Shown in pieces: positions 17,507-26,870 of a stretch of DNA of 64,000 nt (positions are counted from its first letter, which is position 1; every line of letters starts with the position of its first letter). The notes below the pieces were generated by a model. That model worked only from the letters and a program-made list of their open reading frames with translations, ran no database searches and had not been told where the DNA came from. A program made the translations under genes and the position numbers. Origin of the DNA: Saccharothrix sp. HUAS TT1 (GTDB lineage: Bacteria > Actinomycetota > Actinomycetes > Mycobacteriales > Pseudonocardiaceae). The stretch is from NCBI RefSeq assembly GCF_040744945.1, contig NZ_CP160453.1, forward strand, positions 5,952,001 to 6,016,000. Reading direction: 5' to 3'.

Positions 17507-18412
17507 TCAGCGGCGCCGCTCCGCGGTCAGGCCGCACAGCTCGTCGGCCACGGCCCACAACTCCTCTTCGCGCCGCTCGTCGTAGGACTCGGGCGACGAC
17601 GGGACCACCTCGCCGCGGCTGATGTACGACCCGCTGTCGCCGGGGCGCGGTCCCACCACCGCCTCGGCCAGCAGCCGACCGGCCTTGGCCTTGCCGGTGA
17701 CGGTCGGCAGGACGCGCAGCGCGGCGCCGACGACGCCGAACACGGCCTGGCCGACCCGGCCCGCGTCGCGCGCCAGCCCCGTGCCGGGCACCAGGCCGGG
17801 GTTGTAGGAGTAGACGTCCACGCCCTCGGGCAGCCGGCGCCGGAGGGCGTGCACGAGGTAGATCACGCCGAGCTTGCTGGTCGCGTACGCGCGCCGGCCC
17901 GCGACGCCGGTGCCCTCCTCCCCCGGCCTGGCCAGGTCGCGCGGGTCGGTCCAGCGGGGCGGCGGGACCAGGCCCATGCTGTTGTGCGCGCTGTCGTGCA
18001 CGTCGCTGGCGACCACGACGATCCGCGCCGGGTCGGCGAACCGCGGCCGGAGCAGGTTCAGCAGCAGGTGGTAGGCCAGCACGTTCACGCCGAAGGTCAT
18101 CTCGAAGCCGTCGGCGGTCACCTTGCGGGTCGACGCCATCTGCAGGCCCGCGTTGCCCAGGAACCCGTCGAGCGGCCCCTCCACCTCGGCCCCCTCCGCC
18201 TCGACTGCGGCGCGGCGGACGTCGGCGAACGACGCCAGGTCGCACACCACCTCGGAGACGTTGCCGTTGCCGGTGGCGCGGGTCAGCTCGGCGGCCAGGC
18301 CGGGCCTGCGGTTGAACACCAGCAGGTGGCGGTCCGGGTGGTGGCGCAGCAGGTGCTCGGCGGCCTGGCGGCCCAGACCCCGACTCGCGCCCGTCATCAA
18401 CGTCGTGCCCAT
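17507..18412 (-). CDS. Short-chain dehydrogenase/reductase (protochlorophyllide-reductase-like)
   Basis: A 301-residue Rossmann-fold oxidoreductase. The cofactor motif is TGASRGLGRQAAE, the NAG motif is GFLGNAGLQ, and the catalytic pair is in YATSKLG (YxxxK). Its length and the insert before the active site resemble the retinol-dehydrogenase/protochlorophyllide-reductase-like SDRs that use NADP(H). ATG 18412 is set by AGGAG (18418-18422) 5 nt upstream. It is divergent from a TetR regulator 65 bp away, with GTAC-containing dyads between, so it is probably the repressed target. Confidence 0.85.
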   Translation of the reverse strand: MGTTLMTGASRGLGRQAAEHLLRHHPDRHLLVFNRRPGLAAELTRATGNGNVSEVVCDLASFADVRRAAVEAEGAEVEGPLDGFLGNAGLQMASTRKVTADGFEMTFGVNVLAYHLLLNLLRPRFADPARIVVVASDVHDSAHNSMGLVPPPRWTDPRDLARPGEEGTGVAGRRAYATSKLGVIYLVHALRRRLPEGVDVYSYNPGLVPGTGLARDAGRVGQAVFGVVGAALRVLPTVTGKAKAGRLLAEAVVGPRPGDSGSYISRGEVVPSSPESYDERREEELWAVADELCGLTAERRR

Positions 18413-18439
18413 GGTCGCTCCTGGTACTTGGTTCAAAGT

Positions 18440-18452
18440 GGTACTCAGTACC
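18440..18452. promoter_or_regulatory. Probable TetR operator GGTAC-N3-GTACC
   Basis: GGTACtcaGTACC (18440-18452) lies between the divergent SDR and TetR genes. Further GTAC cores occur at 18424, 18453 and 18465, which suggests two overlapping sites covering both promoters. Confidence 0.55.
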
Positions 18453-18477
18453 GTACAGAACTTCGTACCGGGCCGCT

Positions 18478-19086
18478 ATGCTGGACCGCATGCCGGAACG
18501 GATGCCGCTGCGCGAGCGCAAGCAACAGCGCGCTCGGGAGCAGATCGTGCGGGCGGCGTTCTCGCTGTTCGCCGAACGCGGGTTCGCCGACGTGACGGTG
18601 ACCGACATCGCCGAGCGGGCCGAGGTCGGGCGCACCACGTTCTTCCGCTACTTCGGCGACAAGCAGGAGGTCGCCTTCTCCGACGAGCAGGCGCTGGTCG
18701 AGGGCCTGACCGCGCGGCACCGCGCGCTGCCGCCGGTGCACGACCTGGCCGGGGCGGTGGCGCAGTTGCGGGCGGTCGTGGTCGACCTGTGCCACGAGCT
18801 GACCGCTGACGGCGAGCACTACCGGGCGCACGAACGGCTGCTGCGCGACAACCCCGAGCTGCGCGACCGGGCCGCGCGGAAGTTCGCCAGGCTGACCGGG
18901 TCGATCCGCGACAACCTGCTCGACCGCGGCACGCCCGCCGAGGTGGCCGCGCTCGCGCCGCAGGTCGCGCTGGCCTGCTACGCCGCGGGCAGCGGGTTGG
19001 CGGGCGGCGATCCGGCGGCGCTGCCCGGCGCGGTGGACGCCGCCTTCGCACACCTGAGCGAACTCGGCACGCCCCGGATCGCCTGA
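18478..19086 (+). CDS. TetR/AcrR family transcriptional regulator
   Basis: About 202 residues from ATG 18478; ATG 18490 and 18502 are also in frame and give shorter N-termini. Residues about 15-62 are a TetR helix-turn-helix (RAAFSLFAERGFADVTVTDIAERAEVGRTTFFRYFGDKQEV). The C-terminal helical domain is the ligand-binding part, with no recognisable effector. Divergent from the SDR gene and probably autoregulated through the GTAC dyads between them. Confidence 0.85.
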   Translation: MLDRMPERMPLRERKQQRAREQIVRAAFSLFAERGFADVTVTDIAERAEVGRTTFFRYFGDKQEVAFSDEQALVEGLTARHRALPPVHDLAGAVAQLRAVVVDLCHELTADGEHYRAHERLLRDNPELRDRAARKFARLTGSIRDNLLDRGTPAEVAALAPQVALACYAAGSGLAGGDPAALPGAVDAAFAHLSELGTPRIA

Positions 19087-19129
19087 ACGCCACGATTCTG
19101 TCGGACCGGTGCGTTAGGTTTTCCCCGTC

Positions 19130-22108
19130 ATGCGACTCATCGGACGTGATCACCCGGTCGGCGTGCTGCGCGCGGAGATCGACCGCGCCACGGGCAGCCA
19201 CGGCGGGCTGGTCCTGGTCGCGGGCGAGGCCGGGATCGGCAAGACCACCCTGGTGACCGGGGCGGCCGAGCAGGCGCGGCGGCAGGGCGCGCTGGTGCTC
19301 GGCGGCTCGTGCTGGGACTCCGACAGCGCGCCCGGCTACTGGCCGTGGGTCCAGGTGCTGCGGGCGTTGCGCCGGGCCGTCAGCGAGCGCGAGTGGGCCG
19401 CCCTCGACCAGGGGCCGCTGGCGGTGCTGCTGGGCGAGGCGCCGTCGCAGCACCCGCCGGAGAGCTTCCCGCTGTACGACGCGGTGACGACGGCGCTGGT
19501 GGCCGTGTCGCACCACCGGCCGGTGGTGGTCGTGCTGGAGGACCTGCACTGGGCCGACCCGGCGTCGGTGAAGCTGCTGGAGTTCGCCGCGCAGCACACC
19601 TGGTTCGAGCGGGTGCTGCTGGTGGGCACCTACCGCGACACCGAGGTCGACGCCGAGGACCACCCGCTGCGGCCGTTGATGACGCCGTTGCTGGGCCGGG
19701 CCGCCACGGTCGCGCTGACCGGGCTGGGTCCCGTCGAGGTGGGCGAGCTGATGGCCCGCACGGCGGGTCGCGAGCCGGACGCCGACCTGGTCGCCGAGGT
19801 GCACCTGCGCACCGGCGGCAACCCGTTCTTCGTGGAGCAGACCGCCCGGCTGTGGCACGGCGGCGGGCCGGTCACCGCGATCGCGCCCGGTGTGCGCGAC
19901 GCGTTGCGGCGGCGGTTGTCGCTGCTGCCCGCCCAGGTCGGCGAGCTGCTGACGGCGGCGGCCGTGCTCGGGCACGAGTTCCACCGCCGGGTGCTGGCCG
20001 CGACGACGTCGTTGCCGGTGCCCGCGGTGGACCGGTTGCTCGACCAGGCCGCGCAGGCGCGGCTGGTGCTGGGGCTGGGCGGCGGCCGGTTCGCCTTCAC
20101 CCACGACCTGGTGCGCGAGACCCTGTACGCGTCGCTGTCCGATGTGGACGCCCGGCACGCGGCGGTGGTGCGCGCGGTGGACGGCGACCTGCTGCTGCCG
20201 GTGGACCTGGCCCGGCACGCGCACCTGGCCGGTGACGAGCTGCCCGCCGACCGGGCGGTGGACCTGATCGTGGCCGCGGCCCGCGACGCGAGCCGGCGGA
20301 TGGCGGTCGAGGAGGCCGCCGGGCACTACCGGCGGGCGCTGGAGCGCGCCGAGGGGACCAAGCGGCGGATCGCGATCGAGCTGGAGCTGGGCAACGAGCT
20401 GTACCACTGCGCCGAACCCGCCGAGGCGCAGCGGATCTTCGCGGAGGCGGCGGCGCAGGCGCGCGGGCTGGCCGACCCGGAGCCGTTCGCCAGGGTGGCT
20501 CTGGCGGTCTACCGGTTCGCCGAGGACGAGGGTTCGGCCGCCGCGGTGGTGCGGGAGGCGTACGCCCGGCTGATCGGGCCGCCGCCGGACCTGCCGACCG
20601 AGGTGTTGGCGCGGGAGATGAGCCTGCGGGCCACCGAGGCGGCGCGGGGCGGTGGCGACGACGACGCGTTGACCTCGGGCCTGTGGGCCACGCACGACAC
20701 GACCGTCGGCATCGCGGGCGCCGAGCAGCGGCTGGCGCTGACCGACGAGCTGATCACCGTGTCGCGGCGCAACGGCGACCACACCACCGAGCACTTCGCC
20801 GCCTCGTTCCGGTGGGTGGCGCTGCTGGAGCTGGGCGACCCGCGCTACCTCGACCAGCTGCACGCGTTCGTGGCGCTGTCGGAACGGCTCGGCGTGAGCC
20901 GGTTCAACTTCTCGGCGGCCATCGACCAGTCCATCATCGCCACCGCGCAGGGCCGGTTCGCCGAGGCCGAGGCGCTGCTGGCCAGGGCGACCGAGCTGGG
21001 CGCGGACAACCACGTCGGGTTCCGGATGATGTACCTGCACCTGAGGTGGGCGCTGCTGCTGCCGCAGGGCCGGTTCGCCGAGCTGGACGAGCTGGCGCCG
21101 GAGATCGCCGCGAGCACCTACCCCTACCCGCGCCTGCTGGCCGGTCTGACCGCGCTCGAACGCGGCGACGTGGCGACCGCGCGGCTCCACGCCGACCCGC
21201 CGGTCCCCGACGACCGCTTCCAGCACGCGTTCGAGCCGCTGTGGCTGCGGTTCCAGGCGCAGCTCGCCCACGCGACCGGTGACCGGGACCTGGCGGCGCG
21301 GGTGCGCGAGGAGCTGGCGCCGCACCGGGGCAGGTGGCTGGTGTCGATGTACGGGTGCGACGTCGGCGGCCCGGTGGACCTGTGGCTGGGCCTGGTGGAC
21401 CTGGTGCTCGGCCGGTGCGACGAGGCGGTCGAGGAGCTGACCGCCGCGCGGTGGTCGGCCGAGCGGATGCGGACCCCGCCGTGGCTGTCACGGGTGAGCG
21501 GGCACCTGGCGGAGGCGTTGCGCGCGCAGGGCGTCCCGGCGGAGGCGGTGTCCGCGCAGCTCGGCGGCGCGACGCCCGACGACCGGCCCACCGCCGAGTT
21601 CCGCCGTGACGGCGAGGTGTGGGCGCTGTCCTACGGCGGTGTCACGGTCCGGGTGCCGGACTCGAAGGGGCTGCGCGACCTGCACGTGCTGCTGGGCAAC
21701 CCGGGCGAGCCGGTGGCCGCGGTGTCGCTGCTCGCGCCGGAGGCGGTGGCCTCGGCGCGACTGGGCGGTGACCCGGTGCTGGACGACGAGGCCAAGGCCC
21801 GCTACCGGCGGCGGTTGGCGCAGCTGGACGACGAGATCGACCACGCCCCCGACGACGACCGCGCCGCCGCCCTCGACCGCGAGCGCGAAGCGCTGCTGGA
21901 GGAGCTGCGCGCCGCCGCCGGCCTGGCCGGTCGCACCCGGAGGCTCGGCGACGAGGCCGAACGCGCCCGCAAGGCGGTCACCGCCCGGATCCGCGACACC
22001 CTCCGGAAGCTGGCCGACCGCCACCCCGGTCTCGCGGCCCACCTGAGGGAGACCGTGTCGACCGGGGCGACGTGCACCTACTCGGGTCACGAGCGGTTCC
22101 GGCTCTGA
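19130..22108 (+). CDS. Large AAA-type ATPase regulator (MalT/LAL-like, no HTH seen)
   Basis: A 992-residue protein. Residues 1-330 form an AAA_16/STAND-type ATPase with Walker A GEAGIGKTT (about 33-41), Walker B VVVLEDLHWAD (about 131-141) and GTYRDTEV. A long helical, TPR-like region follows to about 800. The last 190 residues (from GEVWALSYGGVTVRVPDSKGLRDLHVLL) match the C-terminal module of many actinobacterial ATPases, with a coiled coil rich in Asp, Arg and Glu. Unlike classical LuxR-type LAL regulators, no C-terminal HTH is apparent, so a direct DNA-binding role is doubtful. Its stop is one base from the end of the convergent ABC permease gene. Confidence 0.75.
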   Translation: MRLIGRDHPVGVLRAEIDRATGSHGGLVLVAGEAGIGKTTLVTGAAEQARRQGALVLGGSCWDSDSAPGYWPWVQVLRALRRAVSEREWAALDQGPLAVLLGEAPSQHPPESFPLYDAVTTALVAVSHHRPVVVVLEDLHWADPASVKLLEFAAQHTWFERVLLVGTYRDTEVDAEDHPLRPLMTPLLGRAATVALTGLGPVEVGELMARTAGREPDADLVAEVHLRTGGNPFFVEQTARLWHGGGPVTAIAPGVRDALRRRLSLLPAQVGELLTAAAVLGHEFHRRVLAATTSLPVPAVDRLLDQAAQARLVLGLGGGRFAFTHDLVRETLYASLSDVDARHAAVVRAVDGDLLLPVDLARHAHLAGDELPADRAVDLIVAAARDASRRMAVEEAAGHYRRALERAEGTKRRIAIELELGNELYHCAEPAEAQRIFAEAAAQARGLADPEPFARVALAVYRFAEDEGSAAAVVREAYARLIGPPPDLPTEVLAREMSLRATEAARGGGDDDALTSGLWATHDTTVGIAGAEQRLALTDELITVSRRNGDHTTEHFAASFRWVALLELGDPRYLDQLHAFVALSERLGVSRFNFSAAIDQSIIATAQGRFAEAEALLARATELGADNHVGFRMMYLHLRWALLLPQGRFAELDELAPEIAASTYPYPRLLAGLTALERGDVATARLHADPPVPDDRFQHAFEPLWLRFQAQLAHATGDRDLAARVREELAPHRGRWLVSMYGCDVGGPVDLWLGLVDLVLGRCDEAVEELTAARWSAERMRTPPWLSRVSGHLAEALRAQGVPAEAVSAQLGGATPDDRPTAEFRRDGEVWALSYGGVTVRVPDSKGLRDLHVLLGNPGEPVAAVSLLAPEAVASARLGGDPVLDDEAKARYRRRLAQLDDEIDHAPDDDRAAALDREREALLEELRAAAGLAGRTRRLGDEAERARKAVTARIRDTLRKLADRHPGLAAHLRETVSTGATCTYSGHERFRL

Positions 22109-22109
22109 C

Positions 22110-22952
22110 CTACTTGCGGTTGTACAGGCGCATGGTCCAGGCGCCGAACACCGCGGTGAACACGACGACGTAGCCGAGCGTCCACAGCATCGCGTCGCCG
22201 TCGAACCCGCCCGCCATCAGCGCCCGCACCGCCGCGACCAGCTTGCTGATCGGGTTGACGTTGACGAACGCCTGGAGCCAGCCCGGCATCGTCTCCGGGC
22301 TGACGTAGACGTTGGACAGGAACGTCAGCGGGAACAGCACCAGCATGCTCACGCCCATCACGGACTTCTCGCTGCGCATCAGCAGGCCGAACATCGTCCA
22401 GACCCAGGAGAACGCGAACGAGAACACCACCAGCACCGCCACGCCGAGCAGCACGCCGACGACACCGCCGCCGGGCCGGAAGCCCAGGACCAGCCCGACC
22501 ACCATGATCACGGTGGACGCCAGCACGTAGCGCAGCAGGTCGCCGAGGATGTAGCCGACCATCGGCGCGGGCCGCCAGATCGGCAGCGTGCGGAACCGGT
22601 CGAACACGCCCTTCTCGATGTCGGTGTTCACCGCCACGCCGGTGTACATGGTGATCATCACGACGCTGGTCACCGTGATGCCGGGCAGCAGGTACTGGAT
22701 GTACTCCCCCGGCGAACCGGCCAGCGCGCCGCCGAACAGGTAGGTGAACATCAGGATCATCATGATCGGGAACGCGGTGACGTCGAACAGCTGCTCCGGC
22801 ACGTGCTTGATCTTCAGCACGGCCCGCCAGCCGAACGTGAGCGACGCCGACAGCGCGCTGGGGCGGTTGGGCTGCTCGGTCTCCAACAGCACCGCCGCCA
22901 AGTCCTCCGCCTTGGGCGCGGGCAGGATCTCGGGCTCCTTGGTGACGGTCAC
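22110..22952 (-). CDS. ABC-2 type transporter permease (DrrB-like)
   Basis: A 280-residue membrane protein with about 60 cytosolic residues and then six hydrophobic segments (first [14 protein letters not shown]), as in the daunorubicin-resistance DrrB group. The motif [18 protein letters not shown] between helices is typical of the family. GTG 22952 overlaps the stop of the ATPase gene by 4 nt (GTGA), so the subunits are translationally coupled. Together they form a drug or lipid exporter in the plasma membrane; substrate unknown. Confidence 0.9.
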   Translation of the reverse strand: MTVTKEPEILPAPKAEDLAAVLLETEQPNRPSALSASLTFGWRAVLKIKHVPEQLFDVTAFPIMMILMFTYLFGGALAGSPGEYIQYLLPGITVTSVVMITMYTGVAVNTDIEKGVFDRFRTLPIWRPAPMVGYILGDLLRYVLASTVIMVVGLVLGFRPGGGVVGVLLGVAVLVVFSFAFSWVWTMFGLLMRSEKSVMGVSMLVLFPLTFLSNVYVSPETMPGWLQAFVNVNPISKLVAAVRALMAGGFDGDAMLWTLGYVVVFTAVFGAWTMRLYNRK

Positions 22953-23896
22953 GCCGCCGCCTCCTTCTTGTCGGTCAGGGCCAGGAAGACCTCGTCCAGG
23001 CTGGGCTGGCCGAGGGAGAATGTGTCGACGGTGATGCCCTCGCGGGCGAGCTGGGCCAGCGCCTCGGCGGCCTGCTCGGTGGCCCGGCCGGTCAGCCGCG
23101 CGGTCAGCGCGACCGGGTCGTGGTCGAGCTGCACGTCGGCCTCCAGCGCGCGGGCCAGCACCTGCTGCGCCTGCGGGCGCTGCTCGGCGTCACGCAGCCG
23201 CAGGTGCACCGCGCCGACCCCGACCGACGCCTTCAGCTCGCCCTTCGTGCCCTCGGCGATGACCTTGCCGTGGTCGATCACCGCGATCCGGGACGCGAGC
23301 TGGTCGGCCTCGTCCAGGTACTGCGTGGTCAGCAGCACGGTGGTGCCGTGCGCGACGACCGCGCGGACGATGTCCCACACCTGGTTGCGGCTGCGCGGGT
23401 CCAGGCCGGTGGTCGGCTCGTCCAGGAACAGCAGCTTCGGCGTGTTGAGGATGCTGGCCGCGATGTCGAGCCTGCGGCGCATGCCGCCCGAGTAGTGCTT
23501 GACCTGCTTGGCCGCCGCCTCGGTGAGCCCGAACGCCTCCAGCAGCTGCGCGGCCCGGCTCCGGGAGTGCGCGCGGGAGTGGCCGAGGAGCCTGCCCAGC
23601 AGGACCAGGTTCTCGGTGCCGGTCAGGTCCTCGTCCACCGAGGCGTACTGCCCGGTGAGGCTGACCAGCTGCCGCACCGAGTTCGGGTCGGCGCGCACGT
23701 CGTGGCCGAACACCCGCGCCTCCCCGTCGTCGGGTCGCAGCAGGGTGGCGAGCATGCGGACGGTCGTGGTCTTGCCCGCGCCGTTCGGGCCGAGCAGGCC
23801 GTACACCGTCCCGGCGGGCACGGTGAGGTCGACGCCGTCCACCGCGCGGGTGTCGCCGAAGACCTTGACCAGGCCCGACGTTTCGATGGCGTTCAT
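22949..23896 (-). CDS. ABC transporter ATP-binding protein (DrrA-like)
   Basis: A 315-residue ATPase. Walker [10 protein letters not shown] (36-44), signature YSGGM (135-139), Walker B LLFLDE (155-160) and the DrrA-type '[17 protein letters not shown]' region are all present. The C-terminal 90 residues carry the DrrA extension ending [14 protein letters not shown]. It powers the permease encoded downstream with a 4-nt overlap. An FMN reductase gene lies 12 nt upstream on the same strand, so all three genes likely form one operon. Confidence 0.9.
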   Translation of the reverse strand: MNAIETSGLVKVFGDTRAVDGVDLTVPAGTVYGLLGPNGAGKTTTVRMLATLLRPDDGEARVFGHDVRADPNSVRQLVSLTGQYASVDEDLTGTENLVLLGRLLGHSRAHSRSRAAQLLEAFGLTEAAAKQVKHYSGGMRRRLDIAASILNTPKLLFLDEPTTGLDPRSRNQVWDIVRAVVAHGTTVLLTTQYLDEADQLASRIAVIDHGKVIAEGTKGELKASVGVGAVHLRLRDAEQRPQAQQVLARALEADVQLDHDPVALTARLTGRATEQAAEALAQLAREGITVDTFSLGQPSLDEVFLALTDKKEAAA

Positions 23897-23908
23897 GGGT
23901 TCCCTTCC

Positions 23909-24457
23909 TCAGGAGGCGTAGGGGCGTCGGGTGCGGGCATCCTTGAGGGCCGACGCCCACCAGGTGAGCTGGTCGAGCATCGCGTCCGCGGCGCGGCGGC
24001 GGTGCTCGACGTCGAGCGGTTCGTCGGCGAGCAGGTTCACGCCGACGGTCGTGCGCATCGTCATGACGTGCAACTCGGTGAAAACTGATCGCAGCTGCTC
24101 CACCGCGTGCAGGCCCTCGGAGCGGTAGCCGTAGGAGACGAACCCCGCGGGCTTGGCGTGCCACTCGTCGTAGGCGTAGTCGATGGCCTGCTTGAGGGAG
24201 GCCGGGAAGCTGCGGTTGTACTCGGGGGTGACCACGACGAAGCCGTCCGCGGCGGCCACCTGGTCGGTGAACCGCCGGACCTCCGGCGTCGGCTGCCCCG
24301 GGTAGCACGGCGGGAAGTCGAAGTCGGCCAGGTCGAGCACGACCGGCTCGACGTCGGCGCGCTCGGCCACGACCCCGGCCGCCCAGCGCCCGATGCCGTC
24401 CCCGACGCGTCCCTCGCGGGTGCTGCCGATGATCACCGCGATGTGCAGTGGCCGCAT
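23909..24457 (-). CDS. NADPH-dependent FMN reductase family protein
   Basis: A 182-residue flavodoxin-fold protein. The N-terminus IAVIIGSTREGRVG binds the FMN phosphate, and VVVTPEYNRSFPASLKQAIDY is the second family signature. It reduces FMN or quinones with NAD(P)H in the cytosol. GGAGG precedes ATG 24457. It is the first gene of a likely operon with the DrrAB-like exporter (12-nt gap), suggesting a combined redox-and-export response to a toxic compound; that link is inference. Confidence 0.85.
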   Translation of the reverse strand: MRPLHIAVIIGSTREGRVGDGIGRWAAGVVAERADVEPVVLDLADFDFPPCYPGQPTPEVRRFTDQVAAADGFVVVTPEYNRSFPASLKQAIDYAYDEWHAKPAGFVSYGYRSEGLHAVEQLRSVFTELHVMTMRTTVGVNLLADEPLDVEHRRRAADAMLDQLTWWASALKDARTRRPYAS

Positions 24458-24529
24458 GTCCCCACCTCCTCTCGACCAGGAGGCGCGAGACGGCCCGCTA
24501 GACCGGATCTGGCAATCCGCCGCGGGCCG

Positions 24530-24573
24530 GCGAGCACGAAGCGAGCACGAGGCAAGCGCGAGGCGAGCGCGAA
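24530..24573. repeat. Four tandem 11-bp repeats
   Basis: Copies at 24530-24540, 24541-24551, 24552-24562 and 24563-24573 follow the pattern GC(G/A)AGC(A/G)CGA(A/G). They lie upstream of the FMN reductase start and just outside the hisG terminator. Possibly slippage-prone; no function is evident. Confidence 0.6.
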
Positions 24574-24577
24574 TGGC

Positions 24578-24620
24578 GACGGACCCCGCGCCCTGGCACG
24601 TGCCGGGCGCGGGGTCCGTC
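24578..24620. terminator. hisG terminator, perfect 16-bp stem
   Basis: GACGGACCCCGCGCCC (24578-24593) pairs with 24605-24620 without mismatch across an 11-nt loop. It begins 9 nt beyond the hisG stop on the minus strand. Confidence 0.85.
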
Positions 24621-24629
24621 GGGGGCCGG

Positions 24630-25493
24630 CTAGATGCGGCAGGTGTCCAGGGAGCTGACCAGGATCGCGCGGGCGCCCACGCGCCACAGCTCGTCCATGA
24701 TGAACGGCGCGTCGTCGCGCGGCACGAGGGAGCGCACGGCCACCCAGCCCTCGCGGGCCAGGGGCGACACGGTGGGCGACTCGATGCCGGGCACCAGCTT
24801 GAACGCCTCGTCCTGCGCCTCGGCCGGGCAGTCGAAGTCGAGGATGACGTAGCGGCGGGCGATCAGCACGCCCTGGAGCCTGCGGTGCAGGATCTCGACC
24901 GCGCGGACCGCGTCCGGGGCGTCGGCGACGGTGTCGCCCTGGATCAGCACGGCCTCGGACTTGAGGATCGGCGTGCCGAACGTCTCCAGCCCGGAGGTCT
25001 TCAGCGTGATGCCGGTCTCGACCACGTCGGCGATGGCGTCGGCCACGCCCAGTTCGACGGCGGTCTCCACCGCGCCGTCGAGCCGCACGAGGTGCGCCTT
25101 GACTCCGAGGTCGGCCAGGTGGTGCCCGACCAGGTTCGGGTAGCTGGTCGCGATCCGCTTGCCCTCCAGGCCCGCGGCGTCGTGGATGCCGCCGGGCTTG
25201 GACGCGAAGTAGAACGACGCCCGGCCGAAGCCGAGCGACAGGATTTCCTTCGCCGAGACGGTGGAATCGAGCAGCAGATCACGACCGGTGATGCCGACGT
25301 CCAACGACCCCTCGCCCACGTACACCGCGATGTCGCGGGGCCGCAGGAAAAAGAACTGCACATCATTTGCCGGGTCCGCCACGATCAGCTCACGGCCGGA
25401 CCTGTTCACCCGGTAACCCGCTTCGGACAGCATTTGCGCCGCGGGAGCACTCAACGAGCCCTTGTTGGGCAGGGCGAAGCGAAGAGGAGCCAT
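24630..25493 (-). CDS. hisG: ATP phosphoribosyltransferase, long form
   Basis: A 287-residue HisG, which joins ATP and PRPP in the first step of histidine synthesis. The catalytic half begins LRFALPNKGSL and contains DVGITGRDLL and the PRPP-binding stretch LADAIADVVETGITLK-like sequence (about residues 150-175). The C-terminal ACT-like domain (about 210-287) gives histidine feedback inhibition and marks the long form that needs no HisZ. ATG 25493 fits the family N-terminus; the frame remains open further upstream. Unlike the usual actinobacterial arrangement, no hisE is adjacent. The 198-bp leader shows no riboswitch or T-box I can recognise. Confidence 0.95.
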   Translation of the reverse strand: MAPLRFALPNKGSLSAPAAQMLSEAGYRVNRSGRELIVADPANDVQFFFLRPRDIAVYVGEGSLDVGITGRDLLLDSTVSAKEILSLGFGRASFYFASKPGGIHDAAGLEGKRIATSYPNLVGHHLADLGVKAHLVRLDGAVETAVELGVADAIADVVETGITLKTSGLETFGTPILKSEAVLIQGDTVADAPDAVRAVEILHRRLQGVLIARRYVILDFDCPAEAQDEAFKLVPGIESPTVSPLAREGWVAVRSLVPRDDAPFIMDELWRVGARAILVSSLDTCRI

Positions 25494-25691
25494 GGCGGGC
25501 AGTCTCCCACACGGGCCGACCCGTCCCCGTCCTGGGTATGCCCTGGTGTCCCACGGTGTGGAAACCGCGCGGCGGCGGACCCGAGTCACCCGTTCGGGCT
25601 TCCCACCTGGTGAGCGGACTGGACGGGACATCACCTTTCCGACTCACGTCGAGCCGATTAACGCGGCGTTGCCGGAATAGCGGGGTAAACG

Positions 25692-26819
25692 TCAGAGGAA
25701 TCGACCCGCGCGCGTTCTCGTGGTCAACGCCCAGCCCACCGCGAACGACACCGCGATCGCCGTCGCCGCGACCGGGAACGCCTTCGCCTCGGCCGGGAGC
25801 GGCAGCGGTCGGGCCGCGACGGCGAGCAGCACCAGCACGGGTCCCTGGACGACGAAGGCGGCGAACGCGCCGCGCGCCAGCGCGGTGGCCAGCGGGCCGT
25901 CCCGGGTCAGCCGCCGTTGCGCCAGGCCGAGCAGCCACACCGACCCGCCGACCACGAGCACCGCCTCCACCGCCGCGAACAGCAGCGCCTGCCACCGCCA
26001 ACCGCCGAGGAACGGACCGGCCTGGCCGGACAGGTCCGACACGCCCAGGGCGATCGCGACCACCGGCACCGACAGCAGGGCCGACACCGCCACGACCCGG
26101 CTGCCGCGCCAGATCCGGTCCGGCACCCGGCGGGCGAGGTCGGAGCGCGCGCCCGCGATGCCGAGCCCGAACAGGGCGATCAGCTGCGGCCACCACCAGA
26201 CGTGCAGGTCGCCGACCTGGCCGCTGCGCGCCGGGAACCACAGCCGCACCACGAACGTGGTCACCGCGACGCCGCCGGTCACCGCCACCAGGTGGCCGCC
26301 GGTCAACGTGAGCGGCGTCGTCCCCGGCCTGCCGAACAGGGCGTAGCCGAGCGAGAGCAGCAGCAGGATCTCGACGAACCAGAGCGAGCCGGAGTCCAGC
26401 AGCGGGTCGCGGTGGGTGAACACCCACCACGGCGTGACGTCGTGCCCGGCGGCCCGGTAGGCCACCCACAGCACCAGCGGCCAGACCAGCAGGGCGGACA
26501 GCGCGAACGGGACGCCCAGCCGCAGCAGCCGGTCCGCGGCGAACCGCCGGGCGCCCTTGCGCGCCAGCGAGTCCGGCGTGAAGAGGCCGGACAGCAGGTA
26601 GAAGGTTCCCATCAGGAAGAGGCCGGACGGGCCGAGGACCGCGGCGAGCACGGCCTCCGCGTGCGGCGTGAACGTGACCTCGTTGACCTCGTCGTACGGC
26701 CACCCGCCCACCGCCGAGTACCCGAGGAGCGCGTGCCCGCCGATCACCCAGGCGACGAGCAGGACCTTCAGGTTGTCCACCGCGGCCAGCCGGGACCGCT
26801 GCCCCACCTCTGCGGTCAT
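25692..26819 (-). CDS. Acyltransferase family 3 membrane protein
   Basis: A 375-residue integral membrane protein with about ten hydrophobic segments. The N-terminus has RLAAVDNLKVLLVAWVIGGHALLGY, the first-helix region of Acyl_transf_3 enzymes with its conserved His, and LWFVEILLLL follows in the middle. Family members transfer acyl groups to sugars, lipids or antibiotics at the plasma membrane (OafA/NodX type). Substrate unknown. It stands between hisG and a GNAT gene on the same strand, with gaps too large to assume an operon. Confidence 0.85.
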   Translation of the reverse strand: MTAEVGQRSRLAAVDNLKVLLVAWVIGGHALLGYSAVGGWPYDEVNEVTFTPHAEAVLAAVLGPSGLFLMGTFYLLSGLFTPDSLARKGARRFAADRLLRLGVPFALSALLVWPLVLWVAYRAAGHDVTPWWVFTHRDPLLDSGSLWFVEILLLLSLGYALFGRPGTTPLTLTGGHLVAVTGGVAVTTFVVRLWFPARSGQVGDLHVWWWPQLIALFGLGIAGARSDLARRVPDRIWRGSRVVAVSALLSVPVVAIALGVSDLSGQAGPFLGGWRWQALLFAAVEAVLVVGGSVWLLGLAQRRLTRDGPLATALARGAFAAFVVQGPVLVLLAVAARPLPLPAEAKAFPVAATAIAVSFAVGWALTTRTRAGRFL

Positions 26820-26870
26820 CCTCCCAAGGTAACGGCTCGCGACCCGGAGAAGTGGGGGTGTTCACGCCGC

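Noticed and set aside
18476..21325. A 949-codon minus-strand frame opposite the TetR and ATPase genes
   Set aside because: It crosses two well-supported plus-strand genes and encodes no recognisable domain.
10719..24457. Secondary-metabolite gene cluster (P450, hydrolases, large ATPase, DrrAB exporter)
   Set aside because: No polyketide, peptide, terpene or RiPP core enzyme is present and the genes face different ways.
25494..25691. Riboswitch or T-box in the hisG leader
   Set aside because: Looked for T-box, cobalamin and SAM-type conserved bases; none matched well enough.
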